DNA from: Chitinophagales bacterium
Lineage (GTDB): Bacteria; Bacteroidota; Bacteroidia; Chitinophagales; Saprospiraceae
NCBI GenBank assembly: GCA_013299105.1
Contig: JAAFJY010000008.1
Location: 124,001-188,000 of the forward strand
DNA length: 64,000 nucleotides
Reading direction: 5' to 3'
The notes beneath the pieces are model-generated. The model worked only from the letters and a program-made list of their open reading frames with translations. It was not told where the DNA came from and did no database searches. Positions 44,982-53,226 of this stretch are shown one piece after another. Position numbers and translations under genes: made by a program. The number at the start of each line of letters is the position of its first letter. The stretch's first letter is position 1.

Positions 44982-45796
44982 GTGAAAAACTTTCAAAACA
45001 AAGTCGCCGTAATCACTGGCGCAGGCTAATGGGCCGAGAATTGGCCTTATTGCTGGCTGCACGAGGAGCAACAGTGGTGCTGAACGACTGGAATGAAGCG
45101 ACTTTGCAAGAAACCATCGACATGGTCGAAAAAGCAGGCGGTAAAGCAGGCGGAAGGGCCTTCAGTGTGGCCGACCGGGAAGCGGTTTATGCCTTTGCAG
45201 AGGAAACAGCCCAGCGTTTTGGGCAGGTGGACATCGTGGTCAATAACGCCGGCATCTCACTTTTACCCCAAAAAGCAGAAAGCTTGAGCTACGAGCAGTT
45301 CGAGAAGATCATCGACGTCAACATGTGGGGGGTGGTTTATGGCTGTAAGGCTTTTTTACCCCACCTCAAAGCCCGGCCAGAAGCCTCTTTGGTCAATATT
45401 TCCAGTATTTTTGGCATTGTGGCTTATCCTGATCAGGCACCGTATGTAATGTCAAAGTTTGCGGTAAGGGGTTTCACTGAAATCTTGCGCCAAGAGCTCA
45501 GGCCGACTAATATTGCCGTAACTTGCATCCACCCTGGTGGCATCGCCACCAATATTGCCCGCAATGCGCCAACCGACAACCAAGCAGCCCTGGAAAAATT
45601 CAGCAAGGCTTTCGACAAAATGGCCATCACCTCGGCACGAGATGCCGCTATCCAGATCCTGAGCGGCATTGAAAGCAAAAAGAAACGGGTGGTCATCGGC
45701 AAGGATGCAAAATTTATGGACTTCATTGCCCGACTTTGGCCCAGTAGCTACGAAAAAACACTGATGAAGAACTACAACATCGAACGTTTTAAGTAG
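44982..45796 (+). pseudogene. Short-chain dehydrogenase with a 4-base deletion in the NAD-binding motif
   Basis: From the GTG at 44982 the frame reads VKNFQNKVAVITGAG then stops at 45027. A second frame starting at the ATG at 45029 continues MGRELALLLAARGATVVLND to the normal SDR end. Restoring exactly four bases would rebuild the TGAGSGMG cofactor motif with Ser-Gly, so a small deletion (or an assembly error) has hit the gene. The rest is intact: NNAGIS, the active-site YVMSKFAVRGFTEI (YxxxK) and an undamaged C-terminus. Translation from 45029 would give a 255-residue protein lacking the first beta strand and the glycine motif, presumably inactive. AtuB/AtuG-type dehydrogenases are SDRs, so it probably belonged to the pathway. 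Confidence 0.8.
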
Positions 45797-45844
45797 GCTC
45801 TCTCTTCAACCTTTCAACTTTTCAACCTTTCAACTCAGTAAGCC

Positions 45845-47281
45845 ATGATCGCGGTTTCAACAGATCCAGCAATTGCCATTCAGGAAGTTTTTGTGAAGCA
45901 GCAAGCGCAAGCGCAACGCCAAAAACACCTGAGTGTGGCCGAGCGGCGTGAGCGCATTCAACGCATCATCCGTTATGTAGAAGACGATGCTAAAATGAAG
46001 GGCTTGAAGGATGCCATGTATGCCGATTTTCGCAAATCGGAGGCTGAGGTTTTGATTTCAGAAATTGGGGTCATCACCCAGCACGCTCGCCATGCTTACC
46101 GCGAATTGGCGCGCTGGATGCGCCCGGAAAAAGCCAGTGCGCCCTTGCTCTTGGCGGGCACCCAAAGTTATGTACAATTCGAGGCCAAGGGCGTTTGTCT
46201 GATCATTGCACCCTGGAATTATCCTTTCAATCTGATGTTTTCGCCATTGCTGTATGCCATTGCGGCGGGCAATACGGCCATTTTAAAGCCCTCAGAGATG
46301 ACCCCACATACCTCGGCGTTCATGAAAAAAATGATCACCGAATTATTTCCAGAGGAGGAAGTGGTCATGATTGAAGGGGATGCCAGCACGGCGAAAATCC
46401 TCTTGGATTTGCCTTTCGACCATATTTTTTTTACGGGAAGTCCTCAAGTGGGTAAAATCGTAATGGCTGCGGCGGCTAAAAATCTCACTTCAGTTACCCT
46501 GGAACTAGGTGGAAAATCACCCGCCATTGTTGACGTCTCAGCCAATGTGGAGGATGTAGCCTACAAAATGGCTTGGGCAAAATGCCTGAACAATGGTCAA
46601 ACTTGCATCGCACCCGACTATGCCTTGGTCAACGAAGCCCAAAAAGAACAATTCATCCAAGCTTATCGGGCTGGGATCGAAAAACTCTACCCAGGTGCGA
46701 TAGAAAGTGGAATTGCCGACAACCCTGACTATTGCCGCATCGTCAATGATCGGCACTACCAGCGCATTCGCCGCTTGTACGACGATGCCATCAGTAAAGG
46801 TGCGGTAGAATTGCTAGGTGGACGCTGGATCCCTGAAGAAAGGCTGGTGCCCCCTACCCTGCTGGGCAATGTGAGCGATGACATGCTGATCATGGAAGAA
46901 GAAATTTTTGGGCCAGTTTTGCCATTGGTAACATATGCCAACAACGAAGATGCCGTCCGAACCATTCTCAAGCGACCTAAGCCGCTGACCCTGTACATTG
47001 GCGCACGCAGCAAGGCTTTTATCGACTATATTTTGGAAAACACTAGCGCAGGAAGCACCGTGGTAAACGATTTCTTGCTGGGTTATGCCAATCCGCATTT
47101 GCCATTTGGGGGCGTCAACAACAGCGGCATTGGCAAGTACATGGGCTACTATGGTTTCGTGGCTTTTTCCAATGAAAAATCGGTGATCAAGCGCAATTTT
47201 GGTACCATGAGCATGATCTATCCGCCTTACAACAAGACGGTGATGTTTATTTTGAACAAGCTTTTGAAGCGGATTTTGTAA
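45845..47281 (+). CDS. Aldehyde dehydrogenase (fatty aldehyde, ALDH3-like)
   Basis: 478 residues. The catalytic cysteine is C254 in NNGQTCIAPDY and the general base E220 lies in LELGGKSPAIV. IAPWNYPFNL, PSEMTPHTSAFM and FGPVLPL are further family motifs. The length, the missing N-terminal extension and the C-terminal hydrophobic stretch (TVMFILNKLL) resemble ALDH3-type fatty aldehyde dehydrogenases, which oxidise long or branched aldehydes with NAD(P). It is the last gene of the island and starts just after a CAACCTTTC-type repeat. Its product, a free acid, would be the substrate of the acyl-CoA synthetase two genes upstream. Confidence 0.9.
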   Translation: MIAVSTDPAIAIQEVFVKQQAQAQRQKHLSVAERRERIQRIIRYVEDDAKMKGLKDAMYADFRKSEAEVLISEIGVITQHARHAYRELARWMRPEKASAPLLLAGTQSYVQFEAKGVCLIIAPWNYPFNLMFSPLLYAIAAGNTAILKPSEMTPHTSAFMKKMITELFPEEEVVMIEGDASTAKILLDLPFDHIFFTGSPQVGKIVMAAAAKNLTSVTLELGGKSPAIVDVSANVEDVAYKMAWAKCLNNGQTCIAPDYALVNEAQKEQFIQAYRAGIEKLYPGAIESGIADNPDYCRIVNDRHYQRIRRLYDDAISKGAVELLGGRWIPEERLVPPTLLGNVSDDMLIMEEEIFGPVLPLVTYANNEDAVRTILKRPKPLTLYIGARSKAFIDYILENTSAGSTVVNDFLLGYANPHLPFGGVNNSGIGKYMGYYGFVAFSNEKSVIKRNFGTMSMIYPPYNKTVMFILNKLLKRIL

Positions 47282-47588
47282 GGCGGATTGGGGCTGGTAC
47301 AAGGGGAGCGAAATAATAAACCATTCCCAACGCTACTTTTTTTCTAAACCAGAATTTTGTCTAAATCAGAATTTGCAGAATTGCAGAATTTCTTGTGTGG
47401 TGTTGACCAAAACAAGAATTTAAAAGAATTAGAGAATTGGCCCGCTTCGCGGTCTAGGAGGCCCAGACAATGGTACTAGATAGAATTTTCACCAATGAAA
47501 ATAGACAGTTATTTTGTTACCAGCAAGCCCCATTAACAACTAACCATTAACCATTAACCATTAACCATTAACCATTAACAACTAACCA
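47282..47588. other. Intergenic region with AGAATTT motif and CCATTAA tandem repeat
   Basis: No gene. At 47345-47440 AGAATTTTGTCTAAAT...AGAATTTGCAGAATT is an inverted relative of sequences at 13.8 and 21.4 kb. At 47544-47578 there are five CCATTAA heptamers, the complement of the array at 6844-6962. Confidence 0.7.
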
Positions 47589-48239
47589 TTAATAAACTTG
47601 TCGCGACTCCTCCTCCGGTTCTTCGCTCAAATCGCGCTCTTCATACGGATTGGGGTCAACGGCTTTGTCATCGGTGTCATAAAAACTTTCAGTTTCGCTT
47701 TTTTGGGTCATGTTTTCCACATCATCCAAAACGTCAATGGTGAAATCTTTGAAATTGGTGACGGTTGGGCCCAATTTTTTGATTACACTCCAAGCCCTGC
47801 TTGGATAGCCTTTGAGGTAAGGGTAGGTTTGAGAATCTAAGGTGGCCATTTCAACATCGCGGGTGGAAGAGCTCAATACGAACATCAATAGGACGCTGTA
47901 AATCAGCACACCAAGGGCCATTGACACCAGGCCTCCAAGGATTTGGTTGATGAAGTTGATGTTGATGCTTTCCAAAACGCCTTCTACCCCTCGGCCAATC
48001 ATGCGCAAAAGGATCATCGTCAAAAACAGGGTAAGCAAGAACCCCGCCAAAAACATCATGGGCCCACTTGAACCCGAAATATCTTTGAGGAATCCAGTCA
48101 TAGCTGGGGTAAATCGAAAACTCGCCATCAGTCCTACAAAAATGGAGACGTAGCGCACCACGGTTTGAATGATTCCGCGAGAATAGCCAAACCAAAATGA
48201 GGTCATGACCACAATCAATAAAATGACATCTATGACCAT
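47589..48239 (-). CDS. CvpA family membrane protein
   Basis: 216 residues. Four hydrophobic segments can be seen in the first ~130 residues (MVIDVILLIVVMTSFWFGYSRG, VGLMASFRFTP..., MMFLAGFLLTLFLTMILLRMIGRG and LGGLVSMALGVLIYSVLLMFVL), the pattern and length of CvpA (colicin V production) proteins. The C-terminal ~70 residues are acidic and cytoplasmic (EERDLSEEPEEESRQVY). CvpA is needed for colicin V production in E. coli; its molecular role is unclear. It stands alone here, convergent with the aldehyde dehydrogenase. Confidence 0.8.
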   Translation of the reverse strand: MVIDVILLIVVMTSFWFGYSRGIIQTVVRYVSIFVGLMASFRFTPAMTGFLKDISGSSGPMMFLAGFLLTLFLTMILLRMIGRGVEGVLESININFINQILGGLVSMALGVLIYSVLLMFVLSSSTRDVEMATLDSQTYPYLKGYPSRAWSVIKKLGPTVTNFKDFTIDVLDDVENMTQKSETESFYDTDDKAVDPNPYEERDLSEEPEEESRQVY

Positions 48240-48580
48240 ATCAGTGTTTTCCTTTTTTGTTGAGACGCATGAATGCTTTCTCTGGATACAAATTTGCAGT
48301 AAAAATCTTCACTTTGGCAATTTTTTCCGACTTACAGCACAAATTATTGGATGAGAGGACCTTTTTGTTGCATTTATCGGTAAAAATGAAGCGCTGTAAT
48401 GGTTTTTGGGCTTATCTTTGGAATTAATTTTCATGCTGGTGGAAGAAAAAATGAGTTTTCTCTACATTGTTTAGTATCGTGCACGACAAAATTGCGTCTC
48501 AATGTAGTGGTTTTAGCCGTACAAGACTCCCATGCTTTTACCTTAACTCAGGAATTCATTTCCATAAAAAATCCTTGAAC
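48240..48580. other. Divergent intergenic region cvpA-like / hypothetical
   Basis: No gene supported. A TATCTTTG box at 48413-48420 fits a Bacteroidota -7 element reading rightward, but lies 160 bases before the next start codon. No repeat family seen. Confidence 0.45.
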
Positions 48581-49063
48581 ATGCGTTTTCTTCCAATGAC
48601 TATTTTATTTGTAGCTGGCTTGGCCCTGGCCCAAACCCTGGTTGCTCAAAACAACAGCAACAATTCTGCAAGCTTGGTCTTCGAACTCGGCAAGGACGAA
48701 GCAGCCTATGAAAAGCTGACCCAGGAGCACACCCGTGGCCTGTTGATCGTTTCCAATAATGACATGAAGCAAACCCTGAGCAATTGGTTTGACTTGTTGA
48801 AATCGATCCAGGAACACGCCAATCAAAGCAATTTCAACATCAACGGTGTGAAGATTTACTTGCACGTCTTTTGGAACGAAAATGGCAGCATCAACCGCGT
48901 TGGGTATTTTTTAATGCCCGATTCGCGCTTCATCAAGCCTGAGGAAATGAAGGCTTTCTTCGGCTCCTTCATCCGTCAATACCAGCCAAAACTCAGCAGC
49001 GATAAGAAGTTTTCACATTATACTTCGGCTAGTTTCCCAATTTTGTGGGGAAATAAGCAGTAA
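48581..49063 (+). CDS. Secreted protein of unknown function
   Basis: 160 residues from the ATG at 48581 (MRFLPMTILFVAGLALAQTLVAQ), which directly begins a signal peptide; an open frame further upstream would put 38 odd residues before it. The mature part of about 137 residues has alternating helices and strands (LLIVSNNDMKQTLSNWFDLLKSIQEHA, INGVKIYLHVFWNENGSINRVGYFLMPDSRF) and no cysteine or catalytic motif. I do not recognise the family. The pattern of a short exported protein predicted to be beta-sheet with helices is common in Bacteroidota periplasm. A bidirectional terminator follows. Confidence 0.6.
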   Translation: MRFLPMTILFVAGLALAQTLVAQNNSNNSASLVFELGKDEAAYEKLTQEHTRGLLIVSNNDMKQTLSNWFDLLKSIQEHANQSNFNINGVKIYLHVFWNENGSINRVGYFLMPDSRFIKPEEMKAFFGSFIRQYQPKLSSDKKFSHYTSASFPILWGNKQ

Positions 49064-49156
49064 AGACATTTAAGTATTTGAGTAGTCCTAAATGCAAGAC
49101 TGAAATCAAAAGATTTTTCTATTAAATCATTGCCTTTGATGGACTAGCAAAAGTTG

Positions 49157-49192
49157 AAAGGCCCGTTTCTCACCATATAGAAACGGGCCTTT
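49157..49192. terminator. Bidirectional terminator
   Basis: A perfect 14-bp stem, AAAGGCCCGTTTCT with its complement (49157-49170 and 49179-49192), and an 8-base loop lie between the convergent hypothetical and SOD genes, with a T-rich tail rightward. Confidence 0.85.
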
Positions 49193-49196
49193 GTTT

Positions 49197-49940
49197 TTAT
49201 CCTTTCGCCGCAGCATAACGCTTGCTCACTTCCTCCCAGTTCACCAAATTCCAGAAGGCTTTGATGTAATCGGCGCGTTTGTTTTGGTACTTGAGGTAGT
49301 AGGCATGCTCCCACACATCGAGGGCGAGAATCGGCGTACCTACCTGTTTTTTGTTGATTTTGGCCATCAATGGATTGTCTTGATTGGCAGTGGAGCCCAA
49401 AACCAATTCACCCTTGCTGCTGAGCATCAACCAGGCCCAACCAGAGCCAAAACGGCCCACACCTTCCGCCGAAAAAGCTTCTTTGAACTTGTCGAAACTG
49501 CCAAACTTGGCGTCAATGGCCTTGGCCAAATCACCACTAGGCTGGCCACCGCCTTTGGGCGACAAGAGGTTCCAAAACAAGCTGTGGTTGTAATGACCGC
49601 CACCGTTGTTGCGCAGGGCCACATTGTCTTTGGTCGTGATGGCGGCCATCATGGCTTCAATGCTCATGCTCGCGAAAGCAGTTCCGGTTACGGCCTTGTT
49701 CAGGTTGGTCACATAGGCATTGTGGTGGCGACCGTGGTGGATTTCCATGGTCATTTTGTCGAAATGCGGTTCCAACGCATCAGTGGCATAGGGCAAAGGC
49801 GGCAAGGTAAATGGTCCGGTTGCCTGTTGGTCATCGGGCTCCCATTGATCCAAATCTTCGCTGGCTTGCGCTTGAGGAGTGCGAAATAGGGATGCGGCTA
49901 GTAAAAGGATGCCGCTTTTGAGAAAATTGCGTTTGTTCAT
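49197..49940 (-). CDS. Exported Fe/Mn superoxide dismutase
   Basis: 247 residues, about 45 more than a cytoplasmic SOD. The N-terminus [19 protein letters not shown] looks like an export signal; KRNFLK resembles a Tat motif (consensus S-R-R-x-F-L-K) but with KR. The metal ligands are conserved: His in [10 protein letters not shown], His in [11 protein letters not shown], and Asp and His in [12 protein letters not shown]. It converts superoxide to peroxide and oxygen; an exported copy would act in the periplasm. The 216-bp MITE lies 43 bases upstream of its start. No cytoplasmic SOD gene is in the window. Confidence 0.9.
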   Translation of the reverse strand: MNKRNFLKSGILLLAASLFRTPQAQASEDLDQWEPDDQQATGPFTLPPLPYATDALEPHFDKMTMEIHHGRHHNAYVTNLNKAVTGTAFASMSIEAMMAAITTKDNVALRNNGGGHYNHSLFWNLLSPKGGGQPSGDLAKAIDAKFGSFDKFKEAFSAEGVGRFGSGWAWLMLSSKGELVLGSTANQDNPLMAKINKKQVGTPILALDVWEHAYYLKYQNKRADYIKAFWNLVNWEEVSKRYAAAKG

Positions 49941-49983
49941 GATGTGTCTTTCTTTTGATGTTAGTGGTTTGAATACTACTCCA

Positions 49984-50199
49984 GTAAGTTCTCAATCCAC
50001 TGAAATCCGTTTACGCGTTACAAACGCGTGTAAGATGGTTCCGGTCAGAGACCGTGAACCAGCGTCAATTTAGCGTTGTGCTGGTGTCGGGTCTCCTGAC
50101 CGACACCGGGCTTCCGCACGTTTGCAACGTGCTCACGAGAATTTGCCATTGTTGCCTAGACAAAAAAAATACTTGCTGAAATGCGGATTGAGAACTTAC
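49984..50199. mobile_element. 216-bp MITE with 15-bp terminal inverted repeats and 8-bp target duplication
   Basis: The ends GTAAGTTCTCAATCC (49984-49998) and its exact complement (50185-50199) are flanked by perfect 8-bp direct repeats CTACTCCA (49976-49983 and 50200-50207), the mark of a transposition. The interior is a set of nested palindromes (GGTCAGAGACC...GGTCTCCTGACC, GCACGTTTGCAACGTGC) with no coding capacity. GTAAG at the tips and 8-bp duplications are typical of IS66-type transposition, so that family may have moved it. Confidence 0.88.
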
Positions 50200-50229
50200 C
50201 TACTCCAACCAACAACAGGTGCTTAAAGT

Positions 50230-51000
50230 TTATTCCGGTTGCAAACTCACCGCAATCCAGCCACCATCCACCACCAAGCTCTGGCCGGAAATATGCCTGG
50301 CTTCGGGCGAAACGAGGAAAACCGCCGTTTCAGCGATGTCTTTTACGGTAGCTGGCCGCCCCATCGGGGTAATTTTCGACCAGGTTTTCTCGTAGTTGGA
50401 GTCTTCAGCGGTGCGTTCGGTCATGGTGGCACCTGGTGCAATGGCGTTTGAGCTGATCCCATAAGGGGCCAACTCCACGACCAGGTTTTTGGCCAGCATC
50501 TCCAGCGCGGCCTTGGTCATGGCATACGCGCCGAGGTTTTTGTGGGCCTGGTGCCCTACCACCGAAGACATGAACAAAATGCTGCCTCCCCAACCCTGTT
50601 TGATCATTTGCAAGGCTGCTTTTTGAGCCAGGAAAAAACTGCCACGCAGGTTGAGTTCCGTCACCGAAGTAAAATCTTTTTCAGGGTAAGTCAAAAAATC
50701 ACCGAAAAGGGTAATGCCCGCATTGGCAACGACCAAATCGAGGCATCCGAAGCGCTCGATCGTTTTTGCCACCATTTTTTCAATGCATTCGACTTGGCTG
50801 ACATCGCCTGGAAAAGCCAGGCAAGTACCCCCAGCCGCCTCAAGCTCCTTTGCTCCAGCGTCGGCCAAGGTGGCATCAAGGTCATTGAGCACCACTGAAA
50901 CGCCTTTTTTGGCCAGGGTTTTGGCGATTTCCAAGCCGATCCCCTGCCCTGCTCCGGTGACAATGGCCACCGATTCCGAAAACGGTTTGACGAGTTGCAT
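50230..51000 (-). CDS. Short-chain dehydrogenase (sugar/alcohol type)
   Basis: 256 residues, classical SDR. The N-terminal cofactor motif is TGAGQGIG and the catalytic YxxxK is in YAMTKAALEMLAKNLVVEL, with NAGITLFG before it. It starts six bases downstream of the sugar-acid dehydratase stop on the same strand, so they are one operon. The expected role is oxidation of a sugar or reduction of the 2-keto-3-deoxy product; exact substrate unknown. Confidence 0.88.
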   Translation of the reverse strand: MQLVKPFSESVAIVTGAGQGIGLEIAKTLAKKGVSVVLNDLDATLADAGAKELEAAGGTCLAFPGDVSQVECIEKMVAKTIERFGCLDLVVANAGITLFGDFLTYPEKDFTSVTELNLRGSFFLAQKAALQMIKQGWGGSILFMSSVVGHQAHKNLGAYAMTKAALEMLAKNLVVELAPYGISSNAIAPGATMTERTAEDSNYEKTWSKITPMGRPATVKDIAETAVFLVSPEARHISGQSLVVDGGWIAVSLQPE

Positions 51001-51006
51001 AATCGA

Positions 51007-52701
51007 TCAATGTGAATCACGGGTCACTTCGCTGCCCGAACAGCCCCGCAGGAAGTCCAGGTCGGCACCCAAGTGTGCCTGTTCCACATGGTGTTGGTAC
51101 AAATGCACATACCCCCTGGTTTGGAAAGCGGGGGCTTGCCATTGGGCCCGGCGTTGGGCCAGTTCTTCATCGCTCACCTCCAAGTTCAGGCTGCGCTTGT
51201 CTACGTCTAATTCAATCCAATCGCCGTCTTGTACCAAGGCAAAAATTCCGCCAGCAGCTGCTTCAGGACTCACGTGAAGAACCACGGTGCCGAAGCCAGT
51301 ACCACTCATGCGCCCATCCGAGATGCGCACCATGTCGGTCACGCCCTGCTGGAGCAGCTTTTTGGGCAAGGTCATGTTGCCTACTTCGGGCATACCGGGA
51401 TAACCCTTGGGGCCTACGTTTTTGAGGACCAAAATGGAGGTAGCATCCACATCCAGGTCTGGATCGTCGATGCGGTGGTGGAAGTCTTCAATGGTTTCAA
51501 AGACCACTGCTTTGCCCCGGTGCTTCATCAAGGCTGGAGTAGCGGCCGAGGGTTTGAGTACGGCCCCGTTTTCACATAGGTTGCCTTGCAAAACCACGAT
51601 TCCAGAAAGTGGATTGAAGGGCTCATCCAGGCTACCAATCACATCGCTTTGGTAAGATTTAGCGTTTTTACTGTTGCTCACAATGTCTTTGCCATTCACT
51701 GTTAGCGCAGGGTAGAGCAAGTCGCCCATACCGCTCATGATGGCCGGAAGGCCCCCAGCGTAGTAGAAATCTTCCATGAAATAATTGCCAGATGGGTGCA
51801 AATTGGCCAAAAGCGGCACCCCACGCGACAAGTCATCAAAATCGGACAACTTGAGGTCCACGCCGATCCGGCCTGCCATTGCCAGCAAGTGAATCACCGC
51901 GTTGGTAGAACCACCGATTGCAGCATTGACTTTGATGGCGTTTTCAAAAGCTTCGCGGGTCAGGATTTGGCTCAACAGCAATTGTTCTTTGGCCATTTCC
52001 ACGATGCGTATACCCGACAAATGGGCCAAAACCTTGCGGCGGGCGTCTGCGGCAGGGATCGCTGCGTTGCCTGGTAGGCTCAAACCCAGGGCTTCGACCA
52101 TACAAGCCATCGTTGAGGCAGTGCCCATCACCGCACAATGCCCCCGGCTGCGGCACATGCAAGCTTCGGCTTCGGCCATTTCGTCGAGGGTCATTTTACC
52201 GCTGCGCTCGGCTTCGTTGAAGCGCCATACATCACTGGTGCCGATGTCACGGCCCTGGTATTTGCCCGTCAGCATTGGCCCGCCGGATACAACGATGGTA
52301 GGTATGTTGACGCTGCAAGCGCCCATTACCAAGGATGGAGTTGTTTTGTCACAACCGCAGAGCAGCACCACCGCGTCCATTGGGTTGGCACGGATGGACT
52401 CTTCTACGTCCATGCTGGCCAGGTTGCGGTACAACATGGCAGTGGGTTTGATGAGGGTTTCGCCCAAAGACATGACTGGAAACTCGACTGGAAAACCACC
52501 AGCTTCATACACCCCGTGTTTGACCGACTCGGCCAGTTCTCTGAAGTGGGCGTTACAAGGGGTAAATTCAGACCAGGTGTTGCAGATGCCAATGACTGGT
52601 TTTCCTTTGAATTCATGGTCTGGAATGCCCTGGTTTTTCATCCAGGCGCGGTAAATGAAGCCATCCTTACCGGTTTTGCCAAACCAATTTTGACTGCGCA
52701 T
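51007..52701 (-). CDS. IlvD/Edd family dehydratase, sugar-acid (L-arabinonate/D-xylonate) type
   Basis: 564 residues. These enzymes remove water from dihydroxy acids using an Fe-S cluster and Mg2+. Three cysteines fit a [2Fe-2S] site: C49 (SEFTPCNAHF), C117 (CGCDKTTP) and C189 (SRGHCAVMGTAS), with spacing close to that of L-arabinonate dehydratase. TWSEFTPCNAHF and GHCAVMGTASTMACM match pentonate/hexonate dehydratases better than branched-chain IlvD. Together with the SDR downstream it suggests non-phosphorylative catabolism of a pentose or uronic acid. No aldolase is nearby. Confidence 0.87.
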   Translation of the reverse strand: MRSQNWFGKTGKDGFIYRAWMKNQGIPDHEFKGKPVIGICNTWSEFTPCNAHFRELAESVKHGVYEAGGFPVEFPVMSLGETLIKPTAMLYRNLASMDVEESIRANPMDAVVLLCGCDKTTPSLVMGACSVNIPTIVVSGGPMLTGKYQGRDIGTSDVWRFNEAERSGKMTLDEMAEAEACMCRSRGHCAVMGTASTMACMVEALGLSLPGNAAIPAADARRKVLAHLSGIRIVEMAKEQLLLSQILTREAFENAIKVNAAIGGSTNAVIHLLAMAGRIGVDLKLSDFDDLSRGVPLLANLHPSGNYFMEDFYYAGGLPAIMSGMGDLLYPALTVNGKDIVSNSKNAKSYQSDVIGSLDEPFNPLSGIVVLQGNLCENGAVLKPSAATPALMKHRGKAVVFETIEDFHHRIDDPDLDVDATSILVLKNVGPKGYPGMPEVGNMTLPKKLLQQGVTDMVRISDGRMSGTGFGTVVLHVSPEAAAGGIFALVQDGDWIELDVDKRSLNLEVSDEELAQRRAQWQAPAFQTRGYVHLYQHHVEQAHLGADLDFLRGCSGSEVTRDSH

Positions 52702-52785
52702 GAGTTGTAGGTTTTTGATGTGAACTTAGCTTGGGGCCGCAGATTAAATAAAGTAGACATCTTCGTTGCCTCGCTGTGCGAGGCC

Positions 52786-52952
52786 AATTGGGAACACGGA
52801 TGAAATTGGGTTTGGGTGTGCTTGTTTGGGTTTGAGTGTGAAGAAACCACGTTTTCAATTGGAGACGAAACTTATGTTCGAAGTCCCCCACCCGAACTCA
52901 CACTTACACACTCCACACCCTATCTTACTGATTTCCAGCATGACTTTGACCA
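52786..52952. repeat. GT-rich inverted repeat element, copy B
   Basis: A diverged copy of 33736-33898 in the same orientation, starting GGGAACACGGAT and ending GATTTCCAGCATGACTTTGACC. Confidence 0.75.
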
Positions 52953-53082
52953 TGATTTTGGCTATAACGTTGCCACCCACAGGGCTTAATCAAAAATCAA
53001 AGATGTCCACTTTATTTCTTTTCTGTTCCTTGCTGCAAAATGATAAAAAAAAGCCAGAAGGAAAAAAGGAAAATCAAAAACG

Positions 53083-53127
53083 AAAAAAACCTGGTGTCCG
53101 AAATCGAGCCGGACACCAGGTTTTTTT
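53083..53127. terminator. Strong terminator downstream of the M16 protease gene
   Basis: An 18-bp stem including seven A-T pairs (53083-53100 with 53110-53127), with a T run on each strand. It lies 100 bases past the protease stop (minus strand). Confidence 0.85.
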
Positions 53128-53226
53128 AAAATTCCATCACCGGTTTGATTGGTGATGTGAGTTGGTAACGAGAAAAATCTTGCTCGAAAGCCCATCTTCT
53201 CAACTTCTCAACTCCTAAACCTTATC

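Larger units (their letters stand above)
52702..53226. other. Intergenic region with GT-rich repeat and terminator
   Basis: No gene. Holds a GCCTCGCTGTGCGAGGC hairpin near 52768, copy B of the GT-rich repeat (52786-52952), the terminator at 53083, and a CTTCTCAACTTCTCAACTCC tract near 53201. Both flanking genes run leftward, so the dehydratase promoter must lie in the left part. Confidence 0.65.

Noticed and set aside
52766-53155. 129-codon plus-strand frame upstream of the M16 gene
   Set aside because: Made of the GT-rich repeat and the terminator; no protein-like pattern.
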